Source of the DNA: Mycobacterium heidelbergense
GTDB lineage: Bacteria; Actinomycetota; Actinomycetes; Mycobacteriales; Mycobacteriaceae
Reading direction: 5' to 3'
DNA length: 64,000 bases
NCBI RefSeq assembly: GCF_010730745.1
Contig: NZ_AP022615.1
Location: 1,240,001-1,304,000 of the forward strand
In this document: piece after piece, positions 39,484 to 49,123 of the stretch
Layout of the letters: each line of letters begins with the position of its first letter
Position numbering within the stretch: the stretch's first letter is position 1
The notes under the pieces: model-generated
Databases searched by the model: none
Told to the model about the DNA's origin: nothing
What the model saw: only the letters and a program-made list of their open reading frames with translations
Translations under genes and position numbers: made by a program

Positions 39484-42400
39484 ATGGCCCTCCACCTCCA
39501 CCGCGCCGAGCGCACCGACCTGCTTGCCGACGGGCTCGGCGCCCTGCTGGCCAGCCCGCCGGCCGACCCGTTCGCCGAGGAGCTGGTGCTGGTGCCCGCG
39601 CGGGGGGTGGAGCGCTGGCTGAGCCAGCGGCTCTCGCACGTGCTGGGCAGCAAGCCGGGCGACGGCGACGGGGTCTGTGCGGCGGTGGCCTTCCGCACCC
39701 CCGGCTCGCTGATCGCCGAGATTTCCGGGGCGGCCGACGACGATCCGTGGTCGCCGGACGCCCTCGTGTGGCCGCTGCTGGACGTCATCGACCGCTCGTT
39801 GGACGAACCCTGGTGCCGCACGCTGGCAACGCATGTGGGCCACTTCGACACGGGTCCCGAGGCCGAATTGCGGCGCGGCCGGCGCTATTCGGTGGCGCGC
39901 CGGCTGGCCGGGCTGTTCGCCTCGTATGCCAGGCAGCGGCCGCGGCTGCTGGCCGACTGGCTGGACGGCGACCCGGGCGACCTCGACGCCGACCTGGCCT
40001 GGCAGCCGCCGCTCTGGCGCGCGCTGGCGTCCGCCGTCCCCGCCGATCCCCCGCACGTCCGCCACCACAACACGGTTGCCCGGCTGCGTGAGGGCCCGTC
40101 CGACCTGCCGGCGCGGCTGTCGCTGTTCGGGCACACCCGGTTGGCGCGCACCGACGTGGAGCTGCTCGACGCGCTGGCCGCCCACCACGATCTGCACCTG
40201 TGGCTGCCGCACCCCAGCGACGAGCTGTGGCGGGCGCTCGCCGGCCCGCATGGCGCGGTGGCGCGACGCGACGACACCAGCCGGCACGCGGCCAAACATC
40301 CGCTGCTGGAGACCCTGGGCCGCGACCTGCGCGAGCTGCAGCGCGCGCTGCCGGCCACCCGCGCGACCGACGAATTCATCGGCGGCGCAACCAAACCCGA
40401 CACGCTGCTGGGCTGGCTGCAATCCGATATCGCCGCCAACGCGGTCGGGCCCAACGGCCGCGGGCTCGCCGACGGCGACCGGTCGGTGCAGGTGCACAGC
40501 TGTCACGGGCCGGCGCGGCAGGTCGACGTGCTGCGCGAGGTCCTGCTGGGCCTGCTGGAGGACGACCCGACGCTGGAACCCCGCGACATCGTGGTGATGT
40601 GCCCCGACATCGAAACCTACGCGCCGCTGATCGTCGCCGGCTTCGGGCTCGGGGAGACCGCCGGCGACGGCCACCCGGCGCACCGGCTGCGGGTCAGGCT
40701 CGCCGACCGCTCCCTGACGCACACCAACCCGCTGCTCGGTGTGGCGGCCGAGCTGCTGGACATCGCGGACGGCCGCGCCACCGCCACCCAGCTGCTCAAC
40801 CTCGCGCAGGCGGCGCCGGTGCGGGCGCGCTTCGGGTTCACCGACGACGACCTCGACGAGATCACCGACTGGGTCCGGGAAGCCAACATCCGGTGGGGAT
40901 TCGACAAAGAACATCGCGCGCCGTACGGGCTGGACCACATCGTCCACAACACCTGGCGCTTCGGGCTGGACCGCATCCTCACCGGCGTCGCGATGTCCGA
41001 CGACTCGCGGGCCTGGCTGGGCACCGCGCTGCCGCTCGACGACGTCGGCAGCGACCGGGTGGAGCTGGCCGGCCGCCTGGCCGAATACGTCGACCGGCTG
41101 CGCCATATCGCCGAAAGGCTCAGCGGCACAAGGCCGTTGACCGAGTGGCTCGACACCCTGACCGAGGGAGTCGGCCTGCTCACCGAATCGGCGGACGCCT
41201 GGCACGAGGCGCAGCTGCACTCCGAATTCGCCGACGTCGTCGAGCAGGCCGGAGGCCGCACCTCGACGCCGCTGCGGCTCCCCGACATACGCACGTTGCT
41301 GTCCGCCCGCCTGGCGGGCCGCCCGAGCCGGGCCAATTTCCGCACCGGCACGCTGACCGTGTGCACGATGGTGCCGATGCGTTCGGTGCCGCACCGGGTG
41401 GTGTGCCTGGTCGGTCTGGACGACGGGGTGTTCCCGCGCCTCAGCGCCCCCGACGGCGACGACGCGCTGGCCCGAGAGCCGATGACCGGTGAGCGCGACA
41501 TCCGTTCCGAGGACCGGCAATTGCTGCTCGACGCCGTCTGCGCGGCCACCGAGACGCTGGTGATCACCTATACCGGCGCGGACGAGCACACCGGTCACGA
41601 GCGTCCGCCCGCGGTGCCGCTCGCGGAGCTGCTCGACGCGCTGGATCAGACCACGGAATCGCCGGTGCGCGAACGGATCCTGATCCAGCACCCGCTGCAG
41701 CCGTTCGACCGCCGCAACGTCGTGCCCGGCGCGCTGGTGCCCGACAAGCCGTTCACGTTCGACCCCACCGCGCTGACCGCGGCCCGGGCCGCCGCCGGCA
41801 CACGCCGCGCGCCTCGGCCCTTGATCACCGACCGGCTGCCCGCGCCGCCTCCCGATGACATCACCCTGGCCGACCTGCTCGACTTCTTCAAGGACCCGGT
41901 CAGGGGCTTCTTCCGGGCGCTGGACTACACCCTGCCGTGGGACGTCGACACGGTCTGCGACGCGATGCCCGTCGACATCGACCCCCTGCAGGAGTGGACC
42001 GTCGGCGACCGCATGCTGCACGACATGCTGCGCGGCATGGGCGATGACGCGGCGGCCCGGTTCGAGTGGCGGCGCGGCACACTGCCGCCGGACCGGCTGG
42101 GCTGGCGCAAGGCAAAGGAGATCCGCGACAGGGCGGGGCGATTGGCGGTCGCCGCCGGACGCCACCAACGAGGGGACTCCACGGCTCACGATGTCGCTGT
42201 CACCCTGGGTGACGGCCGCCGCGTCACCGGCACGGTCAATCGGGTGTTCGACAACCGCATCGTTGAGGTCACCTACTCGAGGCTTACGCCCAAACACAAA
42301 CTGCTGACCTGGATTTCGCTGGTCACGCTCGGCGCCGCCAGCCCGGGCCCCGACTGGACGGCCGTCTACGTGGGGCGCGGCGCCAAGGACACCATCGAGG

Positions 42401-42765
42401 AGTGCTGCCTGCGCGCGCCGCCCGATGCGCTGGCCGTCCTCGCCGGCCTGGTGACGCTGTTCGACGCCGGCCGACGGGAGCCGTTGCCGTTGCCGCTGAA
42501 GACGTCCTACGCGTGGGCCGAAAGGCGCCACAAGGGCAAGGACCCGGTGGGATACGCGCGCAGCAAGTGGGAGAGCAACAACTTTCACGACGGCGAAGAC
42601 CGCGAGCCCGCGCACGCCAGGGTGTGGGGATTCAAGGCGCCATTCGACGTGCTGCTGGCCGCGCCCCGCCCCGGTGAAGAAATGCCCGGCGAAGATACTC
42701 GGCTGGGCGCGCTGGCGGCCCGGCTGTGGCCGCCGGTGCTGGCCGCCGAGGGAAGGCCCGGCTGA
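39484..42765 (+). CDS. recC: RecBCD enzyme subunit RecC
   Basis: A 1093-residue RecC (Rv0631c in M. tuberculosis is 1097). RecC has an inactivated SF1-helicase and nuclease fold and scans DNA for the Chi-like signal in the exonuclease V complex. Recognisable parts are LVPARGVERWLSQRLSHVLG near residue 38, FGHTRLARTDVELLDALAAH, VQVHSCHGPARQVDVLREVL, PMRSVPHRVVCLVGLDDGVF and DLLDFFKDPVRGFFRALDYT. It overlaps recB by one base (TGATG), the first of two couplings in the operon. In mycobacteria RecBCD works in single-strand annealing, while AdnAB does the main end resection. Confidence 0.97.
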   Translation: MALHLHRAERTDLLADGLGALLASPPADPFAEELVLVPARGVERWLSQRLSHVLGSKPGDGDGVCAAVAFRTPGSLIAEISGAADDDPWSPDALVWPLLDVIDRSLDEPWCRTLATHVGHFDTGPEAELRRGRRYSVARRLAGLFASYARQRPRLLADWLDGDPGDLDADLAWQPPLWRALASAVPADPPHVRHHNTVARLREGPSDLPARLSLFGHTRLARTDVELLDALAAHHDLHLWLPHPSDELWRALAGPHGAVARRDDTSRHAAKHPLLETLGRDLRELQRALPATRATDEFIGGATKPDTLLGWLQSDIAANAVGPNGRGLADGDRSVQVHSCHGPARQVDVLREVLLGLLEDDPTLEPRDIVVMCPDIETYAPLIVAGFGLGETAGDGHPAHRLRVRLADRSLTHTNPLLGVAAELLDIADGRATATQLLNLAQAAPVRARFGFTDDDLDEITDWVREANIRWGFDKEHRAPYGLDHIVHNTWRFGLDRILTGVAMSDDSRAWLGTALPLDDVGSDRVELAGRLAEYVDRLRHIAERLSGTRPLTEWLDTLTEGVGLLTESADAWHEAQLHSEFADVVEQAGGRTSTPLRLPDIRTLLSARLAGRPSRANFRTGTLTVCTMVPMRSVPHRVVCLVGLDDGVFPRLSAPDGDDALAREPMTGERDIRSEDRQLLLDAVCAATETLVITYTGADEHTGHERPPAVPLAELLDALDQTTESPVRERILIQHPLQPFDRRNVVPGALVPDKPFTFDPTALTAARAAAGTRRAPRPLITDRLPAPPPDDITLADLLDFFKDPVRGFFRALDYTLPWDVDTVCDAMPVDIDPLQEWTVGDRMLHDMLRGMGDDAAARFEWRRGTLPPDRLGWRKAKEIRDRAGRLAVAAGRHQRGDSTAHDVAVTLGDGRRVTGTVNRVFDNRIVEVTYSRLTPKHKLLTWISLVTLGAASPGPDWTAVYVGRGAKDTIEECCLRAPPDALAVLAGLVTLFDAGRREPLPLPLKTSYAWAERRHKGKDPVGYARSKWESNNFHDGEDREPAHARVWGFKAPFDVLLAAPRPGEEMPGEDTRLGALAARLWPPVLAAEGRPG

Positions 42766-45700
42766 TGGATCGCTTCGACCTGTTGGGGCCGCTGCCCCGG
42801 GAGCGCTCCACCACCGTGCTGGAGGCCAGCGCCGGCACCGGAAAGACATTCGCGCTGGCCGGACTGGTCACCCGCTATCTCGCCGAGACCGACGTCACCC
42901 TCGACGACATGCTGCTGATCACGTTCAACCGCAACGCCAGCCGCGAGCTTCGGGAACGCGTCCGCGGCCAGATCGTCGAGGCGCTGTCCGCGTTGGAGGG
43001 CCACGCGCCGGCCCGCAGCGACCTGGTCGAGCATCTGGTGCGCGGCGGCGACGTGGCCATGCGGGCGCGGCTGCGCGACGCGCTGGCCAACTTCGACGCG
43101 GCCACCATCGCCACCACCCACGAGTTCTGCGGACGGGTCCTGAAATCGCTTGGCGTGGCCGGTGATACCGCCGCCGACGTGAGGCTGCAGGAAAGCCTCG
43201 ACGACCTGGTCACCGAGATCGTCGACGACCTGTACCTCGCCCGCTTCGGGCGCCACGAAGACGACCCGGTGCTGAGCTACCGGCAGGCGCTCGACCTCGC
43301 CCGGGCGGTCGTGAACGACCCCTGCGCGCAGCTGCGCCCGGTCAATCCCGACCCGGACGGCGAAGCCGGCGCCCGGCTCCGGTTCGCCGGCGACGTGTGC
43401 GCCGAGCTCGATCGGCGCAAGCGGCGGCTACGCATACTCGGCTACGACGACCTGCTCACCCGGCTCGCGAAAGCCCTTGAAGCAGAAGACTCCCCGGCCC
43501 GCGACCGGATGCGGCGGCGCTGGCGAATCGTGCTGGTCGACGAGTTCCAGGACACCGACCCCATCCAGTGGCGCGTCCTGGAACGCGCGTTCGGCGGGCA
43601 CGCGACGCTGATCCTGATCGGCGACCCCAAGCAGGCCATCTACGGGTTCCGCGGCGGCGACATCCACACCTACCTAATGGCCGCTCGCTCCGCCGCCGGT
43701 CGCTACACGCTGGGCATCAACTGGCGCAGCGACCGGCCGCTCGTCGACGCCCTGCAAACGGTGCTGAAGGGCGCGGCGCTGGGCCACCCCGAGATCGTCG
43801 TGCACGACATCGACGCCCACCACGACGGGCAGCGGCTGGCCGGGGCGCCGCACAACGCGCCGTTTCGGCTGCGCGTCGTCAAACGCCCCACCCTGGGCCA
43901 TGGCGCCGTCTCGGGCACCGACACCATCCCGATAGACAAGTTGCGCCGGTACATTCCGTCCGATCTGGCGGCGGACGTCGCCGCGCTGCTGGCCGGCGAC
44001 GCGACCTACGACGGCCGTCCGGTGCGGGCCGGGGACATCGCGGTGATCGTCGAGCAGCACGTCGACGCCCGGGCGTGCCGGGATGCGTTGGCGGCGGCCG
44101 GGATTGCGGCCGTCTACACCGGCGACACCGACGTGTTCCAGTCTCAGGCCGCCAAGGACTGGCTGTGCCTGCTGGAGGCCTTCGACGCCCCACAGCGCAG
44201 CGGTCTGGTCCGCGCCGCCGCGTGCACGATGTTCTTCGGGGAAACCGCGGAAACCCTTGCCGCCGAGGGCGACGCGCTCACCGACCGCGTGGCCGGCACG
44301 CTGCGGCAGTGGCTCGACTACGCGCGCGAGCGCGGGATAGCGGCGGTTTTCGAGGCCGCGCAGCGAAACGGCATGGGGCGACGCGTGCTCGCCCAGCACG
44401 GCGGCGAGCGGCACATGACCGACCTGGCGCACATCGCCGAGCTGATGTACGAGACCGCGCATCGCGAGCGCTACAGCCCGCCCGCGCTGCGGGATTGGCT
44501 GCGCCGCCAGTGTGACAATCGCACCCGTGCGCGCGAGCACAATCGGCGCCTGGACAGCGACGCCGCCGCGGTGCAGATCATGACCGTGTTTGTGGCCAAG
44601 GGACTGCAGTTTCCGATCGTGTACCTGCCGTTCGCATTCAATCGCTATGTCCGCAGCGACGACATCCTGCTCTACCACGAGGACGACACCCGTTGCCTCT
44701 ACATCGGCGGCAAAAACGACAGCCCCGAACGCGAGACGGCCAAACGGCTGAATCTGCTCGAGGACGCCCAAGACAACCTCCGCACCACCTACGTCGCGCT
44801 CACCCGGGCGCAATCCCAGGTGGTCGCGTGGTGGGCGCCCACCAAATACGAAGTAAGCGGCGGACTTTCACGCCTGCTGCGCGGCCGCGGCGTCGGCGAG
44901 TCGGGGGTGCCGGATCGGTGCGGGCCGGATATCACCGACGAGGACGCCTGGGCGGTGTTCAAACGGTGGGAGGCGGTCGGCGGTCCGTCGGTGGAGGAAT
45001 CGGTGATCGCCACACCACCGGCCGGCCACGCGCCCGAACCGCCGCCCGACTTCGCGGTGCGGCATTTCCACCGCACCATCGACACCTCCTGGCGGCGGAC
45101 CTCGTATTCCGCGCTGGTGCGTGGCGCCGAAGAGGTGGCGGTCCGGGTGATCAGCGAACCCGAGGTGGGCGTGCGCGACGACGAGGTGGAAGCGGTCGTC
45201 GTCGCGGCGCCGGCGCCCGAACATTCGGTCGCGTCACCGCTGGCGGCCATGCCCGCCGGCGCGGCGTTCGGTTCCCTGGTGCACGCGGTGATGGAGACCG
45301 CCGATCCCGGTGTCCCCGACCTGCCCGCCGAGCTCGAGCGGCAGGTGCGACGGCACCGCGCATGGTGGCCGGTCGACGTCGACGCCGCCGAGCTGGCCGC
45401 CGCGTTGGTGCCGATGCATGACACACCGCTGGGCCCGCTGGCGGAAGGCGTGACGCTACGGCGGATCGGCGTGCGGGATCGGCTGCGCGAGCTGGGATTC
45501 GAGATCCCGTTGGCCGGGGGTGATCGGCGCGGCCCCGCTCCGCATGTGACGGTGTCCGACGTCGGCGAACTGCTGCGGTTGCACCTGCCCGCCGCCGACC
45601 CGCTGGCGCCGTACGCCGACCGGCTGATGTCCGCCGGGTTGGGCGACCAGTCGCTGCGCGGGTATTTGGCCGGGTCGATCGACGTCGTGCTGCGGCTGCC

Positions 45701-46043
45701 CGGTCAGCGTTACCTGGTCGTCGATTACAAGACCAACCACCTCGGTGACACCGCCGCCGATTACGGCTTCGCGCGCCTGACCGAGGCCATGCTGCACTCC
45801 GACTACCCGCTGCAGGCGCTGTTGTATACCGTTGTGCTGCATCGGTTCCTGCGCTGGCGGGTGTCGGACTACGATCCGGCGCGGCATGTGGGCGGGGTTC
45901 TGTACCTGTTCGTGCGGGGCATGTGCGGTGCCGACACCCCGGTCCACGACGGACACCCGGCCGGCGTGTTCGGCTGGAACCCGCCGCCCGAGCTGGTGGT
46001 GGCGCTGTCGGATCTGCTCGACGCGGGGAGGCGGGCGGCATGA
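42765..46043 (+). CDS. recB: RecBCD enzyme subunit RecB (helicase-nuclease)
   Basis: A 1092-residue RecB, close to 1094 in M. tuberculosis. The 3'-5' helicase motifs include Walker A ASAGTGKT (residues 21-28), LITFNRNASRELRERV, Walker B VLVDEFQDTDPIQW, GDPKQAIYGFRGGDIHTYL and NWRSDRP. The C-terminal nuclease core ends with RYLVVDYKTNHLG near residue 986, so the nuclease residues appear intact. It uses ATP to unwind DNA ends with RecC and RecD. Its stop overlaps the recD ATG by four bases (ATGA). Confidence 0.97.
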   Translation: MDRFDLLGPLPRERSTTVLEASAGTGKTFALAGLVTRYLAETDVTLDDMLLITFNRNASRELRERVRGQIVEALSALEGHAPARSDLVEHLVRGGDVAMRARLRDALANFDAATIATTHEFCGRVLKSLGVAGDTAADVRLQESLDDLVTEIVDDLYLARFGRHEDDPVLSYRQALDLARAVVNDPCAQLRPVNPDPDGEAGARLRFAGDVCAELDRRKRRLRILGYDDLLTRLAKALEAEDSPARDRMRRRWRIVLVDEFQDTDPIQWRVLERAFGGHATLILIGDPKQAIYGFRGGDIHTYLMAARSAAGRYTLGINWRSDRPLVDALQTVLKGAALGHPEIVVHDIDAHHDGQRLAGAPHNAPFRLRVVKRPTLGHGAVSGTDTIPIDKLRRYIPSDLAADVAALLAGDATYDGRPVRAGDIAVIVEQHVDARACRDALAAAGIAAVYTGDTDVFQSQAAKDWLCLLEAFDAPQRSGLVRAAACTMFFGETAETLAAEGDALTDRVAGTLRQWLDYARERGIAAVFEAAQRNGMGRRVLAQHGGERHMTDLAHIAELMYETAHRERYSPPALRDWLRRQCDNRTRAREHNRRLDSDAAAVQIMTVFVAKGLQFPIVYLPFAFNRYVRSDDILLYHEDDTRCLYIGGKNDSPERETAKRLNLLEDAQDNLRTTYVALTRAQSQVVAWWAPTKYEVSGGLSRLLRGRGVGESGVPDRCGPDITDEDAWAVFKRWEAVGGPSVEESVIATPPAGHAPEPPPDFAVRHFHRTIDTSWRRTSYSALVRGAEEVAVRVISEPEVGVRDDEVEAVVVAAPAPEHSVASPLAAMPAGAAFGSLVHAVMETADPGVPDLPAELERQVRRHRAWWPVDVDAAELAAALVPMHDTPLGPLAEGVTLRRIGVRDRLRELGFEIPLAGGDRRGPAPHVTVSDVGELLRLHLPAADPLAPYADRLMSAGLGDQSLRGYLAGSIDVVLRLPGQRYLVVDYKTNHLGDTAADYGFARLTEAMLHSDYPLQALLYTVVLHRFLRWRVSDYDPARHVGGVLYLFVRGMCGADTPVHDGHPAGVFGWNPPPELVVALSDLLDAGRRAA

Positions 46044-47767
46044 CGGCGGCGGATGTCAAGGTCGCCCTCACCGGTGTCGGCCTGCTGCGCGCCTTCAACG
46101 AGGCCGGTGTGCTGGACGTCTCCGATGTGCATGTGGCGGAACGTGTTTGCGTACTGGGTGAGGAGCCCGACGAGCGGGTGGCGCTGGCCGTGGCCCTGGC
46201 GGTGCGCGGGCTGCGCGGGGGGTCGGTGTGCGTGGACCTGGCTGCGGTCTCGGAGGTTGCGAGCGCCGGCGACCTGCCGTGGCCGGAGCTTGCGGCGTGG
46301 CTGGCGGCGGTGCGGGCGAGCCCATTGCTCGGTGGGCCGGCGGTGCTGCACCTATATGACGATCGGCTGCTCTACCTCGACCGGTATTGGCTCGAGGAGA
46401 CGCAGGTGCGCGACGACGTGCTGGCGCTGCTGGCGTCCGGGCCGGCAGGAGAGTTGCCCGCCTCAGAGCGACTTTTTCCCGCCGAGTATGGGGAGCAGCG
46501 CCAGGCCGCCGAAATCGCGCTGTCGCAGGCGGTCACGGTGCTCACGGGCGGGCCCGGCACCGGCAAGACGACCACGGTCGCGCGGCTGCTGGCGCTGGCG
46601 GCCGAGCAGGCGGAGTCGGCCGGTGGGCCGCGGCCCCGCGTCGCGCTGGCGGCCCCGACCGGCAAGGCGGCCGCGCGGCTGCAGGAGGCGGTGACGCACG
46701 AAGTGGCCAAGCTTTCCGCCGCCGACCGGGAGCGACTGGGCGAACTGCGTGCCGTGACGCTGCATCGGTTGCTCGGCCCCAAGCCAGGTACCTCGGCGCG
46801 GTTTCGGCATGATCGCGGAAATCGGTTGCCGCATAACGTGATCGTGGTCGACGAGACATCCATGGTGTCGCTGACGCTGATGGCGCGGCTGCTGGAGGCG
46901 GTCCGCCCGGACGCCCGGCTGGTGCTGGTCGGTGATGCCGACCAGCTGGCGTCGGTGGAGGCAGGTGCGGTGCTGGCCGACCTCGTGGACGGCCTGTCGG
47001 CCCGGGACGACGTGCGGGTGGCGACGCTGCGGACCTCGCACCGGTTCGGGAAGTCGATCGGTGCGCTCGCCGACGCGATCCGCGTCGGCGATGCGGACCG
47101 CGCGCTGGCGCTGCTGCGCTCGGGTGACGAACACATCGAGTATCTCGAGTCCGGCGACAGTGACGACCCGGCCCCGCGGTTGCGCTCGATCGTGCTGCCG
47201 CACGCGTTGCGGCTGCGCGAAGCCGCCGCGCTGGGCGCCGTCGACGTCGCGCTGTCGACGCTGGACGAGCACCGGTTGCTGTGCGCCCACCGGCGGGGGC
47301 CTTTCGGTGTGGCGCACTGGAACGGATTGGTGCAGAAGTGGATTGCCGAGGAGACGGGCCAGCCGGCGTGGTCGCAGTGGTACGCGGGACGCCCGCTACT
47401 GGTGACGGCGAACGACTACGGGCTGCGCGTCTACAACGGCGACACCGGCGTAACCGTGGCCGGCGCCGAAGGTCTGCGCGCCGTCATCGACACCGCGACC
47501 GGGCCGCTCGACTTCGCGACCAGCCGCCTCGGTGACGTCGAGACGATGCATGCCATGACGATCCACAAAAGCCAGGGCAGCCAGGCCGACGAGGTGACGG
47601 TGCTGCTGCCGCAGGAGGATTCGCGGTTGCTGACGCGGGAGTTGTTCTACACGGCGGTGACGCGGGCGAAGGCCAAGGTGCGTGTCGTTGGTTCCGAGGC
47701 GTCGGTACGGGCCGCGGTCGGGCGTCGGGCGTTGCGCGCGACGGGGTTACGGCAGCGGCTACAGTGA
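46040..47767 (+). CDS. recD: RecBCD enzyme subunit RecD (5'-3' helicase)
   Basis: A 575-residue RecD, equal in length to M. tuberculosis RecD. Helicase motifs are Walker A GGPGTGKT (170-177), APTGKAAARLQEAV, Walker B VIVVDETSMVSL, GDADQLASVEAGAVLADL, TLRTSHRFG and the late AMTIHKSQGSQADEVTV and LFYTAVTRAKAKV. The last nine bases overlap a convergent antitoxin-like gene. Confidence 0.97.
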   Translation: MTAADVKVALTGVGLLRAFNEAGVLDVSDVHVAERVCVLGEEPDERVALAVALAVRGLRGGSVCVDLAAVSEVASAGDLPWPELAAWLAAVRASPLLGGPAVLHLYDDRLLYLDRYWLEETQVRDDVLALLASGPAGELPASERLFPAEYGEQRQAAEIALSQAVTVLTGGPGTGKTTTVARLLALAAEQAESAGGPRPRVALAAPTGKAAARLQEAVTHEVAKLSAADRERLGELRAVTLHRLLGPKPGTSARFRHDRGNRLPHNVIVVDETSMVSLTLMARLLEAVRPDARLVLVGDADQLASVEAGAVLADLVDGLSARDDVRVATLRTSHRFGKSIGALADAIRVGDADRALALLRSGDEHIEYLESGDSDDPAPRLRSIVLPHALRLREAAALGAVDVALSTLDEHRLLCAHRRGPFGVAHWNGLVQKWIAEETGQPAWSQWYAGRPLLVTANDYGLRVYNGDTGVTVAGAEGLRAVIDTATGPLDFATSRLGDVETMHAMTIHKSQGSQADEVTVLLPQEDSRLLTRELFYTAVTRAKAKVRVVGSEASVRAAVGRRALRATGLRQRLQ

Positions 47768-47989
47768 GCGCACGTCCTCGGAGGTCACGACCCTCCCGAC
47801 GCTCACCAGAGGCAACCCCGTCCTCGGGTCCGTAGAGATCGCGACGGCGCTGCCGGAACCCAGGCCGCGCCGAATCAGGTCGGCGACGGTTTCACTCAGC
47901 GTGCGGTGGGTGTCTCGCGCGATTGCGAGTGCCTGTTTGTGCAGGTCGGCTGGGAGGTTGATGGTGGTGCGCACACCCAATTTTAGCAT
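47759..47989 (-). CDS. Ribbon-helix-helix (VapB/CopG-type) antitoxin without a toxin
   Basis: A 76-residue protein starting at ATG 47989 (or the GTG five codons on). RTTINLPADLHKQALAIARD is the ribbon-helix-helix part, with LSETVADLIRRGLG after it. The tail TGLPLVSVGRVVTSEDVRSL has the look of mycobacterial VapB antitoxins. The place where vapC would follow is occupied on the other strand by recD, and the two genes overlap tail to tail by nine bases. It is therefore an orphan or a relic of a lost pair. Confidence 0.78.
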   Translation of the reverse strand: MLKLGVRTTINLPADLHKQALAIARDTHRTLSETVADLIRRGLGSGSAVAISTDPRTGLPLVSVGRVVTSEDVRSL

Positions 47990-48071
47990 CGCTGCGCCAT
48001 GATGCGTCGATCGCGCGCGTCGACGAAGCGAGCCCACTCGGCCAGGGTGTTTGACGAATTCGCCCGACAGC

Positions 48072-48137
48072 CGCGCCGAGCGTGAAGTCAGGGCGGGAAA
48101 AGGGCGAATTTCTCGCCCTGAGAACACGTTCGGCGCG
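48072..48137. repeat. Decayed copy of palindrome family 2
   Basis: Arms 48072-48095 and 48114-48137 are inverted with four mismatches. The text matches the palindrome at 21358-21419 in both arms (cgccgagcgtg...tcagggcg, and cgccctgagaacacg). It lies in the divergent 293-bp gap between the antitoxin gene and the TVP38 gene. The remainder of that gap shows no gene. Confidence 0.65.
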
Positions 48138-48282
48138 AAAGGGGACTACTAGTTCTGGATCTTGAAGGCGGCATATCGTTCATGCCTGCCTTTGACGACT
48201 TTCCGGTCCGAGATAATGACAGCGCGTCCCTTTGGGGTCTGACACACCGGTCCGGCGACGGTGCGGAAGAATCGCGGTCAAC

Positions 48283-48984
48283 ATGGTCGACAGCGACGGT
48301 TCCCCACCGACATCCCGACGGCGCCACGTCGTGCGGCTCGCCGTGTTCGCCTGCTTCCTGCTCGTGCTGTTCTACCTGGTGGCCGTCGCGCGAGTCATCG
48401 ATGTCGAGGAGGTGCGGCGAACGGTCTCGGCGACGGGACCGGCGGCGCCACTGGCCTACGTCGCGGTGTCGGCCGTCCTCGGCGCGTTGTTCGTGCCGGG
48501 CCCGATCCTGGCCGCGGGCAGCGGGCTGCTGTTCGGTCCGTTGCTCGGCATCTTCGTGACGCTGGGCGCGACCGTGGGCACCGCGCTCGTCGCGAGCTTC
48601 GTCGGCCGTCGGGCCGGCCGGGACAGCGCGCGCGCCCTGCTCGGGACGACACGCGCGGAGCGCATCGACGCGCTGATCGAACGACGCGGGCTGTGGGCGG
48701 TCGTGGGTCAGCGCTTCATCCCGGGCATATCGGACGCGCTCGCGTCCTACGCGTTCGGCGCCTTCGGAGTTCCGCTGTGGCAGATGGCCATTGGTGCGTT
48801 CATCGGTTCGGTGCCGCGGGCGTTCGTCTACACCGCGCTGGGCGCCTCGATCGGGAGCCGGTCGGCGCTGTTGGCATACGCGGCGATCGCGGTGTGGTGC
48901 GTGACCGCCATCGTCGGTGCGTTCGCCGCGCGGCGCGGATACCGGAAATGGCGTGAGCACGCCGGCCGTGACGGAACGAGCTGA
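48283..48984 (+). CDS. TVP38/TMEM64 (DedA-superfamily) membrane protein
   Basis: A 233-residue membrane protein with about five hydrophobic segments. The VTT-domain signature is LGALFVPGPILAAGSGLLFG, followed by GATVGTALVASFVGRRAGRD, and GLWAVVGQRFIPGISDALAS, then YAFGAFGVPLWQMAIGAFIG. Relatives in this superfamily act as lipid scramblases or flippases, some exchanging undecaprenyl phosphate. The start is uncertain: ATG 48283 lacks a clear ribosome binding site, and a TTG at 48232 is in frame. Confidence 0.87.
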   Translation: MVDSDGSPPTSRRRHVVRLAVFACFLLVLFYLVAVARVIDVEEVRRTVSATGPAAPLAYVAVSAVLGALFVPGPILAAGSGLLFGPLLGIFVTLGATVGTALVASFVGRRAGRDSARALLGTTRAERIDALIERRGLWAVVGQRFIPGISDALASYAFGAFGVPLWQMAIGAFIGSVPRAFVYTALGASIGSRSALLAYAAIAVWCVTAIVGAFAARRGYRKWREHAGRDGTS

Positions 48985-49027
48985 TTCAGCGGCGTCGGCA
49001 TTTGCCTACCGGCGACTTGTCGAGCCC

Positions 49028-49111
49028 GACGGATCCGCGATAACTAGGCCGACAAATCCGCAGTGACCCTCTGGACAAATCGGCAGCACAGATACGGACA
49101 AATCGGCAGTG
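49028..49111 (+). repeat. 23-bp iterons ahead of the DUF4143 ATPase
   Basis: gacaaatcsgcag occurs at 49051, 49074 and 49097, with an exact 23-bp period. A weaker match (gacggatccgc) lies one period earlier at 49028. The last copy ends one base before the -10 box. This is most simply a multi-site operator; such arrays also occur at plasmid origins and partition sites. Confidence 0.8.
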
Positions 49112-49117
49112 TATTCT
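49112..49117 (+). promoter_or_regulatory. -10 box of a leaderless promoter for the DUF4143 ATPase
   Basis: TATTCT lies six bases before the ATG, with no ribosome binding site, so the mRNA likely begins at the start codon. No -35 box is evident; the iterons cover that position, so a bound protein could activate or repress. Confidence 0.5.
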
Positions 49118-49123
49118 GTCTAG

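Noticed and set aside
39424..42849. An 1141-codon minus-strand frame across recC
   Set aside because: Antisense shadow of recC with biased Arg/Gly/Val content.
49028..49111. CRISPR array
   Set aside because: Repeats are only 13 bases, spacers 10 bases, three to four copies, and no cas genes are nearby; operator-type iterons fit better.
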